Source: Acidobacteriota bacterium
GTDB lineage: Bacteria > Acidobacteriota > Blastocatellia > Pyrinomonadales > Pyrinomonadaceae
Assembly: GCA_013140875.1 (NCBI GenBank)
Contig: JABFSB010000112.1
Location: forward strand, 1-7,188
DNA length: 7,188 bases
Direction of reading: 5' to 3'
The stretch's first letter is position 1, and every line of letters starts with the position of its first letter. Below the pieces are notes generated by a model that saw nothing but the letters and a program-made list of their open reading frames with translations, had not been told where the DNA came from and ran no database searches. Position numbers and translations under genes: made by a program. Positions 1 through 5,615 of this stretch are shown here, in pieces.

Positions 1-71
1 TCTTATCGCTTGATGATAATGGCAGTGGAACCTTTCCGCGCAAGGACTGCCCGGAAACTGAAAACTCTATA

Positions 72-101
72 ATTGTACACACCGGGCCTGGGTATGGTCA
101 A
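72..101 (-). promoter_or_regulatory. candidate sigma-70-type promoter, leftward
   Basis: Read on the minus strand there is TTGACC (101-96), an 18-base spacer and TACAAT (77-72), five of six matches to each consensus box. Transcription would start near position 65 and leave the window on the left. No start codon follows inside the window, so the target gene or RNA is unknown. The call rests on box similarity alone. Confidence 0.4.
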
Positions 102-269
102 CAAGATTTTTCAACGTTATACAATATCGACAAAATAGTCGCTCGATTTTGGCAGTAAATCGATCCTGTCGCATTGTAGCCGCGACCAACGTCCGGTTCA
201 AAGGATTATTTCTTCACTTCTTCCGCGTCTTCATCAAGTTGTTCCGTAATGACGAAAGAGGAATTAAGT

Positions 270-344
270 ATGAAAAGCTCCCAACACCTACACTCTCGAT
301 CCGCGACCCAAATTTTGAGTAGTGTCCTAATCCTGTGGTACTAG
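270..344 (+). CDS. possible 24-residue small protein
   Basis: An ATG at 270 is preceded by AGAGGA (257-262) with a 7-base gap, a good Shine-Dalgarno arrangement, and the frame runs 24 codons to TAG. The peptide is polar at first and ends in a short hydrophobic run (ILSSVLILWY). No family is recognised. Its last codons overlap the left arm and loop of the inverted repeat at 322-349, and the stop codon lies in the right arm. It could be a leader peptide, a small membrane peptide or chance, and nothing downstream shows that it is translated. Confidence 0.2.
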   Translation: MKSSQHLHSRSATQILSSVLILWY

Positions 345-349
345 GACAC
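322..349. repeat. 8-bp perfect inverted repeat
   Basis: The arms GTGTCCTA (322-329) and TAGGACAC (342-349) are perfect inverted copies around a 12-base spacer. No T-run follows, so it is not a standard terminator. It may be an operator for a dimeric regulator, an RNA hairpin or one end of a lost mobile element. It lies about 30 bases upstream of the tRNA promoter. Confidence 0.6.
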
Positions 350-379
350 GTCCGAATTTTGCATTTACCCGAACAGAAC

Positions 380-409
380 TTGCGAATATTTCCAGCAATT
401 TGCTAGTAT
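380..409 (+). promoter_or_regulatory. probable promoter of the tRNA-Thr gene
   Basis: TTGCGA (380-385), an 18-base spacer and TAGTAT (404-409) form a plausible sigma-70-type promoter. The -10 box is preceded by TGC, giving an extended -10 (TGN) that would compensate for the weaker boxes. Transcription would start near 416, about 19 bases before the mature tRNA, a usual arrangement for a single tRNA gene. Confidence 0.5.
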
Positions 410-434
410 CGTCGATTGCGGCCCTGCCGCCCAA

Positions 435-510
<76 letters not shown>

Positions 511-526
511 TTCTTTTCAAGAAGTT

Positions 527-559
527 AGCTCGCCGTGAATTCGGCGAGCTTTTGTTTTT
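527..559 (+). terminator. intrinsic terminator after the tRNA
   Basis: A 9-bp perfect stem, AGCTCGCCG (527-535) and CGGCGAGCT (542-550), closes a 6-base loop and is followed directly by TTTGTTTTT. This is a textbook Rho-independent terminator for the tRNA transcript, starting 17 bases after the encoded CCA. Confidence 0.9.
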
Positions 560-651
560 CTACGGCCTATTTTCTTAAGAACTACCGGTCCGCAATTTCC
601 TGAATTTCGATCATTAAGTGAATGCTCCGTTGTGAAAGCTGTTTCGTCCGA

Positions 652-675
652 GGTTCACGATCTCAAATCGTAACC
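652..675. repeat. imperfect dyad (hairpin or operator)
   Basis: GGTT-C-ACGAT (652-661) and ATCGT-AACC (667-675) are inverted copies, nine pairs with a single bulged C at 656 and a 5-base loop. It lies about 200 bases before the -24/-12-like element, a usual distance for an enhancer-binding-protein site, though an RNA hairpin is equally possible. Confidence 0.4.
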
Positions 676-873
676 CTGACCGTTTCTTTTATCCAGGAAA
701 GGTGCCATTACCTCGATTACATTTCCTGCGGCCGGATGAGTAACGAACGTTGGTCAGAATTTCATGCGAAAAATTTACGATTCTTTCCGCGTAGTTTCTC
801 GCGGCACGCCAGGCTGGTCGCGGACGACTGCGAAAAATCGGCCATTTTGCTCGGAGTTCATCGCTCTGCGGTT

Positions 874-888
874 CGGCATAAGGCTTGC
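874..888 (+). promoter_or_regulatory. candidate sigma-54 (-24/-12) promoter of the usp remnant-E2 unit
   Basis: CGGCAT (874-879), five bases, then TTGC (885-888) keeps the invariant GG and GC dinucleotides at the sigma-54 spacing and matches TGGCAC-N5-TTGC at eight of ten positions. Transcription would start near 900. AAGGAAG at 901-907 and the ATG at 916 follow immediately. The layout is almost the same as that in front of the gene at 5616, which supports the call. Confidence 0.5.
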
Positions 889-915
889 GACATCATTTAC
901 AAGGAAGAAACTACC

Positions 916-1111
916 ATGAGAACTCCAATTGTGGCCGACGGCTCCGAATGCAAGTATGAGAGCGGTTAAAGAATGCTGCCGACTGATTCCCGATCTGGGG
1001 CACGCCGACATAAGAATCGTTTCCGTGTTTGAGCATGAACACGCTCGGGCGGCCGAACCGTTCGCCGCTCTAACAAAATTACTTCGGCTGAAAGGTACAA
1101 AACCGGTATGA
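916..1111 (+). pseudogene. truncated, frameshifted universal stress protein (UspA family) remnant
   Basis: A Shine-Dalgarno (AAGGAAG, 901-907) precedes ATG 916, which opens MRTPIVADGS, the usual Usp beta-1 strand and DGS turn. That frame closes at 967-969. Skipping one base near 946 restores a 64-residue Usp-like reading that continues NASMRAVKECCRL, then DIRIVSVFEH and AEPFA. It aligns with the Usp encoded at 4776-4327 (MKVLLATEGS, AVEKCCKL, EIRIVSAVEP, TEPFA) with one further one-residue gap. After about residue 50 the similarity ends. The second half, with the ATP-binding G-2x-G-9x-G(S/T) motif, is missing, and the restored frame stops at 1109-1111 over the start of the E2 gene. A one-base insertion plus an internal deletion would explain this. 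A sequencing error could explain the frameshift but not the lost half. Confidence 0.8.
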
Positions 1112-1935
1112 CAAAGCCCGGTGATGAGTATGACGTCGTTCCGTTTCCCCGAATGCGGCAGCTTATTGTCGACTCCGGTCGACTTGCGAAACAAAAGCAC
1201 CGTATCCGGGCACTAGTGGAGTTTGACGTCACCAAAGCTCGGAGTTTTATTAACGAACACAAAGCCCGCACCGGCGAAACACTATCGTTCACGGCTTACG
1301 TTATTTTTTGCCTGTCGCGTGCGGTCGAGGCGGACAAGAACATTCACGCCTATCGCAATTGGCGGAACAACTTGATCATGTTCAAAGATGTAGACGTGCT
1401 GACCTACGTCGAGGTCGTAATGGATGGCAATCAATTTCCGTTGGCACATATTGTTCGGGCGGCAAACAGGAAATCGTGGCATGAGATTCACGAAGAGATT
1501 CGATCGGTGCAAGCCGATCCAGAAAAAGGTCCTAAGGCAAGGCAGCGGCAAACGATCGAATGGATTTTATTGCTTCCATCTTTTTTTCGAGACATTGTCT
1601 ATCGCTTAGTCAACCGAAGGCCGCATCTGTGGAAGCAACAAGTAGGGACGGTTTACCTAACCTCAGTCGGGATGTTCGGCAAAGGTAGCGGCTGGGGCAT
1701 TGCTTTTTCCGCTCACACCCTTGGCATCGTCTTGGGCGGCATCCGCGAAACGCCCGTTGTAATTGACGGACGCGTCGAGGTTCGCGAATGTCTGAATGTA
1801 ACAGCCGATTTCGACCACGACCTGATCGACGGAGGTCCAGCCGCAAGATTTATTGAACATTTTAAGAAATTGATCGAAAACGGCCACGGACTGGAAAATA
1901 AAACACAGATGGGCAGTTCCATGCATGAAAAATGA
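1108..1935 (+). CDS. stand-alone 2-oxo acid dehydrogenase E2 catalytic-domain protein (acyltransferase)
   Basis: The 275-residue protein matches the catalytic domain of dihydrolipoyl acyltransferases (CAT-like fold). Most of its length is this domain, from the early basic stretch through residues 58-120 (LSFTAYVIFCLSRAV; FPLAHIVRAANRKSW) to the active-site segment at 235-247. There DHDLIDGGPAARF carries the catalytic His237 and the Asp241-Gly242 of the HxxxDG motif. No lipoyl domain or E1/E3-binding domain precedes it, and no E1 or E3 gene is nearby. It therefore cannot be a normal complex core and probably moves an acyl group between soluble CoA and an unknown acceptor. ATG 1108 overlaps the stop of the usp remnant (ATGA), with AAAGG at 1091-1095 as a somewhat distant Shine-Dalgarno. 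Its own stop overlaps the next start by four bases, implying coupled translation. The family call is firm and the substrate is unknown. Confidence 0.88.
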   Translation: MTKPGDEYDVVPFPRMRQLIVDSGRLAKQKHRIRALVEFDVTKARSFINEHKARTGETLSFTAYVIFCLSRAVEADKNIHAYRNWRNNLIMFKDVDVLTYVEVVMDGNQFPLAHIVRAANRKSWHEIHEEIRSVQADPEKGPKARQRQTIEWILLLPSFFRDIVYRLVNRRPHLWKQQVGTVYLTSVGMFGKGSGWGIAFSAHTLGIVLGGIRETPVVIDGRVEVRECLNVTADFDHDLIDGGPAARFIEHFKKLIENGHGLENKTQMGSSMHEK

Positions 1936-2333
1936 TAAACGTTCTGAAAAGAGGAGTAGTAGTGTGGCTCGTTATTATTTTTGTGGAATCGCTGCACGGT
2001 ATTGCCCGCACGATGATTCTTGAGCCGGTCGTTGGAGATTTTCCGGCGCGGCAAGTTTCGACACTTGTCGGTGCGGCCTTGGTCGTAGCAATCACATTCA
2101 TATTTGTTCGCTGGCTGAAAGGTTCACAGGTCATCGATTTTATTTGCGTGGGCGTAATTTGGGTCGCGTTGACCGTGATCGTTGAGATCGTCCTCGGTCG
2201 TATGGTGATGAATCTTTCCTGGGAGCGAATAGCGTCCGATTACGACCTTGTCTCAGGAGGTCTTATGCCTTTGGGTTTATTGGTGATGCTGCTCTCCCCC
2301 CTTACTTTGGCAAAGATGTATGATGAGGTCTAA
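1932..2333 (+). CDS. conserved-looking four-helix membrane protein, function unknown
   Basis: The 133-residue protein has four hydrophobic segments at about 7-22, 42-62, 66-88 and 109-126, so it is an inner-membrane protein. Between helices are charged, family-like motifs: ESLHGIARTMILEPVVGDFPARQ (residues 19-41, split here as ESLHGIAR and GDFPARQ) and the stretch LSWERIASDYDL (95-106). I recall similar proteins only as uncharacterised membrane proteins and know no domain name for it. ATG 1932 overlaps the E2 stop in an ATGA junction, and the end runs 14 bases into the transporter frame, so it is almost certainly in one operon with both. Glu19, Glu85 and the conserved Arg and Asp residues near the membrane could serve ion transport or quinone contact, which is speculation. 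Confidence 0.8.
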   Translation: MINVLKRGVVVWLVIIFVESLHGIARTMILEPVVGDFPARQVSTLVGAALVVAITFIFVRWLKGSQVIDFICVGVIWVALTVIVEIVLGRMVMNLSWERIASDYDLVSGGLMPLGLLVMLLSPLTLAKMYDEV

Positions 2334-3093
2334 ATCCTCGTTTTTTCCTATGAAAGCAGAGAGAGCCAGGCAGATCCTCGAACACGAACACACTCCTGAA
2401 GCGATCTCGGAAAGATTGGCTCTCGGCACAAAGCACAACTACCTTCGCGACTTTGTCTATGGCGGCATCGACGGTTCGGTTACTACGTTTGCCGTCGTCG
2501 CGGGAACCATCGGAGCTAGTCTTTCCCCGCAAATCGTGTTGATTCTGGGCGTTGCGAATCTGATCGCGGACGGCTTTTCGATGGCGGCATCGAATTTTCT
2601 AGGTACGCGGGCCGAACGCGATGATCACGACCGAATTGCACGGTTGGAGGCGAGGCATATCGACACCTACCCGGACGGCGAACGCGAGGAAATTCGTCAA
2701 ATTTATGCGGCCAAGGGATTCAGCGGGACGGATCTCGAAACTATCGTCGCAATCGTTACCGCCGACCGTGAAAGATGGATACAAGCAATGTTGACCGAGG
2801 AATACGGCCTGCCGCGCAAGGTTCGGTCAGAATGGTATGCAGCCCTCAGCACATTCGTAGCATTTGTAATTTGCGGCTCGGTCCCGCTCCTGCCGTTCGT
2901 GTTCGGATCTGGAGACAACTTTTTGACCTCGGCTTTACTGACCGGCCTCGTTTTCTTTCTAATCGGGTCGGCAAAAGCCCGGTGGTCTACAGTTCCCTGG
3001 TGGCGATCGGGGTTCTTGACTTTTGTTATCGGTGGAATTGCGGCATTCCTCGCTTTCCTGGCGGGATGGGTGTTAAAGGAACTTGGACAGTGA
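2320..3093 (+). CDS. VIT1/CCC1-family iron/manganese transporter
   Basis: The 257-residue protein has the VIT/CCC1 layout. The first helix begins with DFVYGGIDGSVTTFAVVAG (about 44-62), followed by helix 2 with the family stretch NLIADGFSMAASNFLGTRAE (80-99, key residues Asp84 and Gly85). A charged cytoplasmic metal-binding region follows at about 97-168 (glutamates in GEREEI, TDLE, LTEEYGL), then three more helices at about 173-195, 203-220 and 229-251. Such proteins export Fe2+ or Mn2+ from the cytoplasm, or sequester it in eukaryotic vacuoles. ATG 2320 or 2323 overlaps the previous gene. ATG 2350 (MKAERARQ) is an alternative start that keeps the whole domain but has no visible Shine-Dalgarno. 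The longer form is preferred because of coupling. Metal specificity cannot be read from the sequence. Confidence 0.9.
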   Translation: MMRSKSSFFPMKAERARQILEHEHTPEAISERLALGTKHNYLRDFVYGGIDGSVTTFAVVAGTIGASLSPQIVLILGVANLIADGFSMAASNFLGTRAERDDHDRIARLEARHIDTYPDGEREEIRQIYAAKGFSGTDLETIVAIVTADRERWIQAMLTEEYGLPRKVRSEWYAALSTFVAFVICGSVPLLPFVFGSGDNFLTSALLTGLVFFLIGSAKARWSTVPWWRSGFLTFVIGGIAAFLAFLAGWVLKELGQ

Positions 3094-3179
3094 CTTGTTC
3101 TTGTTTCTCGTCAAAAGGCAAATATCTAAAGGCTATCGGCCCCGCTGTCGTGGCCGGGCATTCCCATTGCTTTCGAATA

Positions 3180-4307
3180 TTACTTGTTTCTCATCCGCCA
3201 AAAAGCATCGTGGGAATCCTTGGCCCAACTCCAGAACCTTCCTTTTTTTAACTGGTACAGCGAATCATCCCAGACGCCGTAGTGCAGATAGATCGAGTCC
3301 GGACCGCCTGCGTCAATAATGGCCGCTATCTCGTGATAATACTCTGTACAAGGTTTTTCACCGCTGATCTCGGCGAAGATGTTCTCCGCCGCAACTTCAG
3401 CCTGGCCCACGGCCATGTGAGCGAACTTCGGGCCGGAAAACGCGACAATATCTCCGATTGCGTAAGTTCGTTCAAGACCGTGAACGCGCATTAGGCCATC
3501 GACTCTCACAAAATCTTCGCCATCGGTGATTCCTAAGCCGCGGAGCATACCTTGCCCGCGAAACGGCGGTACAAGCATCAGGAGATCGCATTCTATCTTG
3601 TGCTTTTTCGACGATAGGACCTCATTAAATGAAATTTCACTGATCGGAACGTCGTAATGAACGCTGATGTTGTGGCGCTCGAACGCGGACTCCAGTTCTT
3701 TATGCAGATTTGCCCCACCGAAAGCATCCGCGAGCGATCCGGGAAAGATAACCGAAACCCGAATTTTGCCATTGTTCATTTCGGTCTCAAATTTTCGGGC
3801 CAACGCAAAGGCGGTTTCGCAAACGGGCACGGGCAAACGGCCGTCCGGACACATTCCGACAACTATCTTTCCGTCGCGAAACGCGCTTACTAATTCGCCG
3901 AACTTCAACGCCGCTTTTACTCCGAGGAGGTGTTGGGCATGTTCGAAAAAGCCGGGCACTTTCTCGGTCGCTAGTCTCCGCCCCATCGCCAGTACCAGAT
4001 AGTCGTAGCCGAGCTCGCCGTCGAAATCGTTTCCGGCGATTTCGACCTTGCGTCTAGCGGGGTTGATTCTTATTACCTCTCCGCGAACAAACCGCACGCC
4101 TAACTCTTTTAATGAAGCAGCGAGGTCGAACGAAATATCGTCCACCGTGCATTCGCCGAATGCGAGATGCACCAATGCGGGATAGAACGTGAAATTTGTA
4201 TTCGGCGAAACCAGTGTCACCTCATGCGATTTATCGAGCGATAAAGCGAGACGCTTTGCGGCAATTAATCCGGCAAATCCGCCGCCCAATATAAGTATTT
4301 TCGCCAT
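3180..4307 (-). CDS. FAD-dependent oxidoreductase of the sulfide:quinone reductase / NDH-2 superfamily
   Basis: The 375-residue protein opens with a Rossmann FAD-binding site (KILILGGGFAGLIAAKRL, glycines at 8-10 and 13). The central strand YDYLVLAMG (101-109) and the second flavin motif TYAIGDIVAF (281-290, Asp286) are as in flavoprotein disulfide reductase-like quinone reductases. Residues 152-164 carry MCPDGRLPVPVCE with Cys153 and Cys163. Cys153 lies where SQR proteins have one redox cysteine, but the usual second cysteine near residue 350 is absent (the nearest is Cys320). Activity as a true SQR is therefore uncertain, and NADH:quinone or another thiol/sulfide role is possible. The C-terminus, rich in Trp and basic residues (WSWAKDSHDAFWRMRNK), may sit on the membrane surface. 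A Shine-Dalgarno AGGAAGG stands just before the ATG. It is the last gene of the usp-usp operon, 19 bases after the previous stop. Confidence 0.85.
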   Translation of the reverse strand: MAKILILGGGFAGLIAAKRLALSLDKSHEVTLVSPNTNFTFYPALVHLAFGECTVDDISFDLAASLKELGVRFVRGEVIRINPARRKVEIAGNDFDGELGYDYLVLAMGRRLATEKVPGFFEHAQHLLGVKAALKFGELVSAFRDGKIVVGMCPDGRLPVPVCETAFALARKFETEMNNGKIRVSVIFPGSLADAFGGANLHKELESAFERHNISVHYDVPISEISFNEVLSSKKHKIECDLLMLVPPFRGQGMLRGLGITDGEDFVRVDGLMRVHGLERTYAIGDIVAFSGPKFAHMAVGQAEVAAENIFAEISGEKPCTEYYHEIAAIIDAGGPDSIYLHYGVWDDSLYQLKKGRFWSWAKDSHDAFWRMRNK

Positions 4308-4326
4308 AACAGCCTTCCTTCAAGAT

Positions 4327-4776
4327 TTAAATGGCCTCATTTCGCACGATCAGAACGGAACAGGGCGCGTGATGGGCAACGGCGTTGGAAACCGAGCCAA
4401 GCCACGCCCGCCGCCAAAATCCGTAACCGTGCGAGCCGACGACTATTACATCGGCACCCCACTTTTCGGCTTCTTCGACGATCGCACGCGCCGGCGAACC
4501 GGATAACACGTGGGTCGTCAATTCAAACGACGGAAAACGCCTGCGGATGTCCTCTTCTGTTTTCGACAAAACCGCGGCCGCTTGCTTTCGCGATGCGGCA
4601 TCGATCTCTTGAATGTACTCAGCGGAAACGGCGAATGGCTCGGTCGGCGGGATAGTAGGTTCGACGGCCGAAACGATCCTGATTTCAGTATTCTCTGATT
4701 CCGCAAACAACTTGCAGCACTTCTCGACAGCTGCCTTGCTAAAATCGGAGCCTTCCGTGGCTAGTAGTACTTTCAT
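4327..4776 (-). CDS. universal stress protein, UspA family (second of the tandem pair)
   Basis: The 149-residue single Usp domain has the N-terminal strand MKVLLATEGS, the C-terminal ATP-binding motif G114-SH-G117-9x-G127-S128 exactly as in ATP-binding Usp proteins, and the terminal strand PCSVLIVR. It probably binds ATP and acts as a dimeric cytosolic stress regulator. The start is ATG 4776. A GTG nine bases further upstream is also open but lies only one base from the Shine-Dalgarno and is unlikely. It sits 24 bases after the first usp and 19 bases before the flavoprotein gene, so the three form an operon. Its first 50 residues are the best match to the usp remnant at 916-1111 (shared CC pair, IRIVS, EPFA). 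Confidence 0.93.
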   Translation of the reverse strand: MKVLLATEGSDFSKAAVEKCCKLFAESENTEIRIVSAVEPTIPPTEPFAVSAEYIQEIDAASRKQAAAVLSKTEEDIRRRFPSFELTTHVLSGSPARAIVEEAEKWGADVIVVGSHGYGFWRRAWLGSVSNAVAHHAPCSVLIVRNEAI

Positions 4777-4786
4777 CGCTGTCACT

Positions 4787-4791
4787 CTCCT
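4787..4791 (-). promoter_or_regulatory. Shine-Dalgarno that fixes the start of the second usp gene
   Basis: AGGAG on the minus strand (4791-4787) is 10 bases before ATG 4776 but only one base from the in-frame GTG at 4785. The spacing decides for the ATG, which also gives the standard Usp N-terminus beginning directly with the first beta strand. Confidence 0.7.
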
Positions 4792-4800
4792 GTTATTTTG

Positions 4801-5265
4801 TTAGCTGAAACTGCTGCGGGGTCGAACAATCAGGACTGAGCACGGAGCGTGATTTGCTACATGGTCCGAGACCGATCCGAGGAATACCCGCTCCAATAAA
4901 CCGTAACCGTGCGAACCGACAACCACTAAATCGGCCTCCCATGCTTCAGCTTGCCGGACGATCTGTTGGGCGGGCGAACCAGATAGAACTTCCGCGGTCA
5001 GATTGGCATTTAGATCGGGAAGCCGCTCGTTGAGCGTCGACTTTGCCCGCGAAACCGCATTCTCGGCAAACTCTTTCATTTCTTTCTCAAGTGCAGGACT
5101 GTGTGCGGCGGGAGCTGCATAAGGTGCCGCCACAGCCATTATTGGAGGCTCATAAACAGAAATAACTTTGATGAAAGTATTCCTTGCCTTTGTAACTATC
5201 AGGCAAAGCAGTCCCACAGCCGCTTCGCTGGAACTCGAGCCATCAGTTGCAATCAGTATCTTCAT
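4801..5265 (-). CDS. universal stress protein, UspA family (first of the tandem pair)
   Basis: The 154-residue Usp domain begins MKILIATDGSSSSEAAV and carries the ATP-binding motif G117-SH-G120-9x-G130-S131, followed by PCSVLIVR. A proline/alanine-rich loop with an early VYEPP (about 38-60) is longer than in its neighbour. The frame is open 39 codons further upstream, but that extension has no Usp character. GGAAG lies just before ATG 5265, so this start is chosen. It heads the leftward operon usp-usp-flavoprotein. A sigma-54-like element at 5347-5361 and a leader hairpin at 5273-5304 suggest control at both transcription and translation. It shares only the general fold with the second usp, so the pair is an old duplication rather than a fresh one. 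Confidence 0.93.
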   Translation of the reverse strand: MKILIATDGSSSSEAAVGLLCLIVTKARNTFIKVISVYEPPIMAVAAPYAAPAAHSPALEKEMKEFAENAVSRAKSTLNERLPDLNANLTAEVLSGSPAQQIVRQAEAWEADLVVVGSHGYGLLERVFLGSVSDHVANHAPCSVLIVRPRSSFS

Positions 5266-5272
5266 CTTTCTT

Positions 5273-5304
5273 CCGTCAATCCGTCCCATCAATCCCATTG
5301 ACGG
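5273..5304 (-). promoter_or_regulatory. leader hairpin overlapping the usp ribosome-binding site
   Basis: On the minus strand CCGTCAAT (5304-5297) and ATTGACGG (5280-5273) are perfect 8-bp inverted copies around a 16-base loop. The closing GG of the second arm is also the start of the Shine-Dalgarno GGAAG before ATG 5265. If transcribed from the upstream element, the hairpin would partly hide the ribosome-binding site. The loop also repeats GGATTGA. Function is inferred from position only. Confidence 0.4.
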
Positions 5305-5346
5305 CAACGTCGCATCTTTCAAAAAAGTCCACCTCACATTCCCGGT

Positions 5347-5361
5347 GCAAGCTTCGTTCCG
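5347..5361 (-). promoter_or_regulatory. candidate sigma-54 (-24/-12) promoter of the usp operon
   Basis: Minus-strand CGGAAC (5361-5356), five bases, TTGC (5350-5347), then A. The GG and GC pairs are at the right spacing. The G and purine after the -24 box and the A after TTGC also fit the long consensus, while T and C of TGGCAC are replaced. Transcription would start near 5335, giving a leader of about 70 bases that contains the hairpin. Confidence 0.4.
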
Positions 5362-5574
5362 CATCGTTAACCCGAAAGACAAGCGCTTCTTTGTAGATCT
5401 AACCGGCGTTTTCAGGCAAATCGCCGAGGCCGGCTAGTGCCCGACTTTCGAAAAATCGCGAGAAAGTTTGGTCGACCGCGGAAAATTCCACAGGATAAAG
5501 AAGAATCGGCTGTTGTCGAACGTTCCAACCGCCGCTCTTTGCTGTAGGTTTTGCATGCGGAAATCTATCCTGCG

Positions 5575-5589
5575 TGGCACCTAATTTGC
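5575..5589 (+). promoter_or_regulatory. sigma-54 (-24/-12) promoter of the DUF1858-like gene
   Basis: TGGCAC (5575-5580), five bases, TTGC (5586-5589) is a full match to the core sigma-54 consensus with correct spacing. Transcription would start near 5601, right at the AAGGA (5601-5605) that precedes ATG 5616, so the leader would be only about 15 bases. This is the best of the three elements in the window. Confidence 0.7.
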
Positions 5590-5615
5590 GCAAAAGAAGT
5601 AAGGAATCAACGGAT

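Larger units (their letters stand above)
1..434. other. intergenic region left of the tRNA gene
   Basis: No protein gene of convincing length or coding character is seen on either strand. The stretch holds a candidate leftward promoter (72-101), a 24-codon reading frame with a good Shine-Dalgarno (270-344), an 8-bp inverted repeat (322-349) and the tRNA promoter (380-409). The leftward promoter suggests that a gene transcribed to the left begins just outside the window. Confidence 0.6.
560..915. other. non-coding region upstream of the usp remnant and E2 unit
   Basis: About 350 bases with no recognisable gene. Reading frames that cross it give protein without family character. It contains an imperfect dyad at 652-675, a small inverted repeat CCGCG (787-791)/CGCGG (800-804) and the decamer CGAAAAATCG (831-840). 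That decamer recurs at 5449-5458 upstream of another sigma-54-like site. The region ends in the -24/-12-like element at 874-888. The length and content fit a regulatory region with upstream activator sites, but no protein is known to bind there. Confidence 0.4.
5266..5615. other. divergent regulatory region between the usp operon and the DUF1858-like gene
   Basis: About 350 bases without a credible gene. From the usp side it holds a leader hairpin (5273-5304) and a -24/-12-like element facing left (5347-5361). It then has the decamer CGAAAAATCG (5449-5458), a short CTTTC/GAAAG dyad (5445-5466) and the 8-bp palindrome GAACGTTC (5518-5525). A -24/-12-like element faces right at 5575-5589. About 210 bases between the two candidate promoters could serve as a shared activator-binding region. 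Confidence 0.45.

Noticed and set aside
622..915. Open frame upstream of the usp remnant, in frame with its first 17 codons
   Set aside because: The translation before ATG 916 shows no family pattern, has no convincing start signal, and the frame crosses the candidate promoter. Only the part from 916 is Usp-like.
775..1292. Minus-strand open frames across the usp remnant and E2 start
   Set aside because: They are antisense shadows of Usp-like and E2 coding sequence, with no family character of their own.
3137..3156. CGGCC/GGCCG hairpin between the convergent transporter and flavoprotein genes
   Set aside because: The stem is only 5 bp with a 10-base loop and no T-run, too weak to call a terminator.
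5266..5382. Upstream extension of the first usp gene by 39 codons
   Set aside because: The added residues are not Usp-like, the stretch contains the leader hairpin and promoter-like element, and a Shine-Dalgarno lies directly before ATG 5265.
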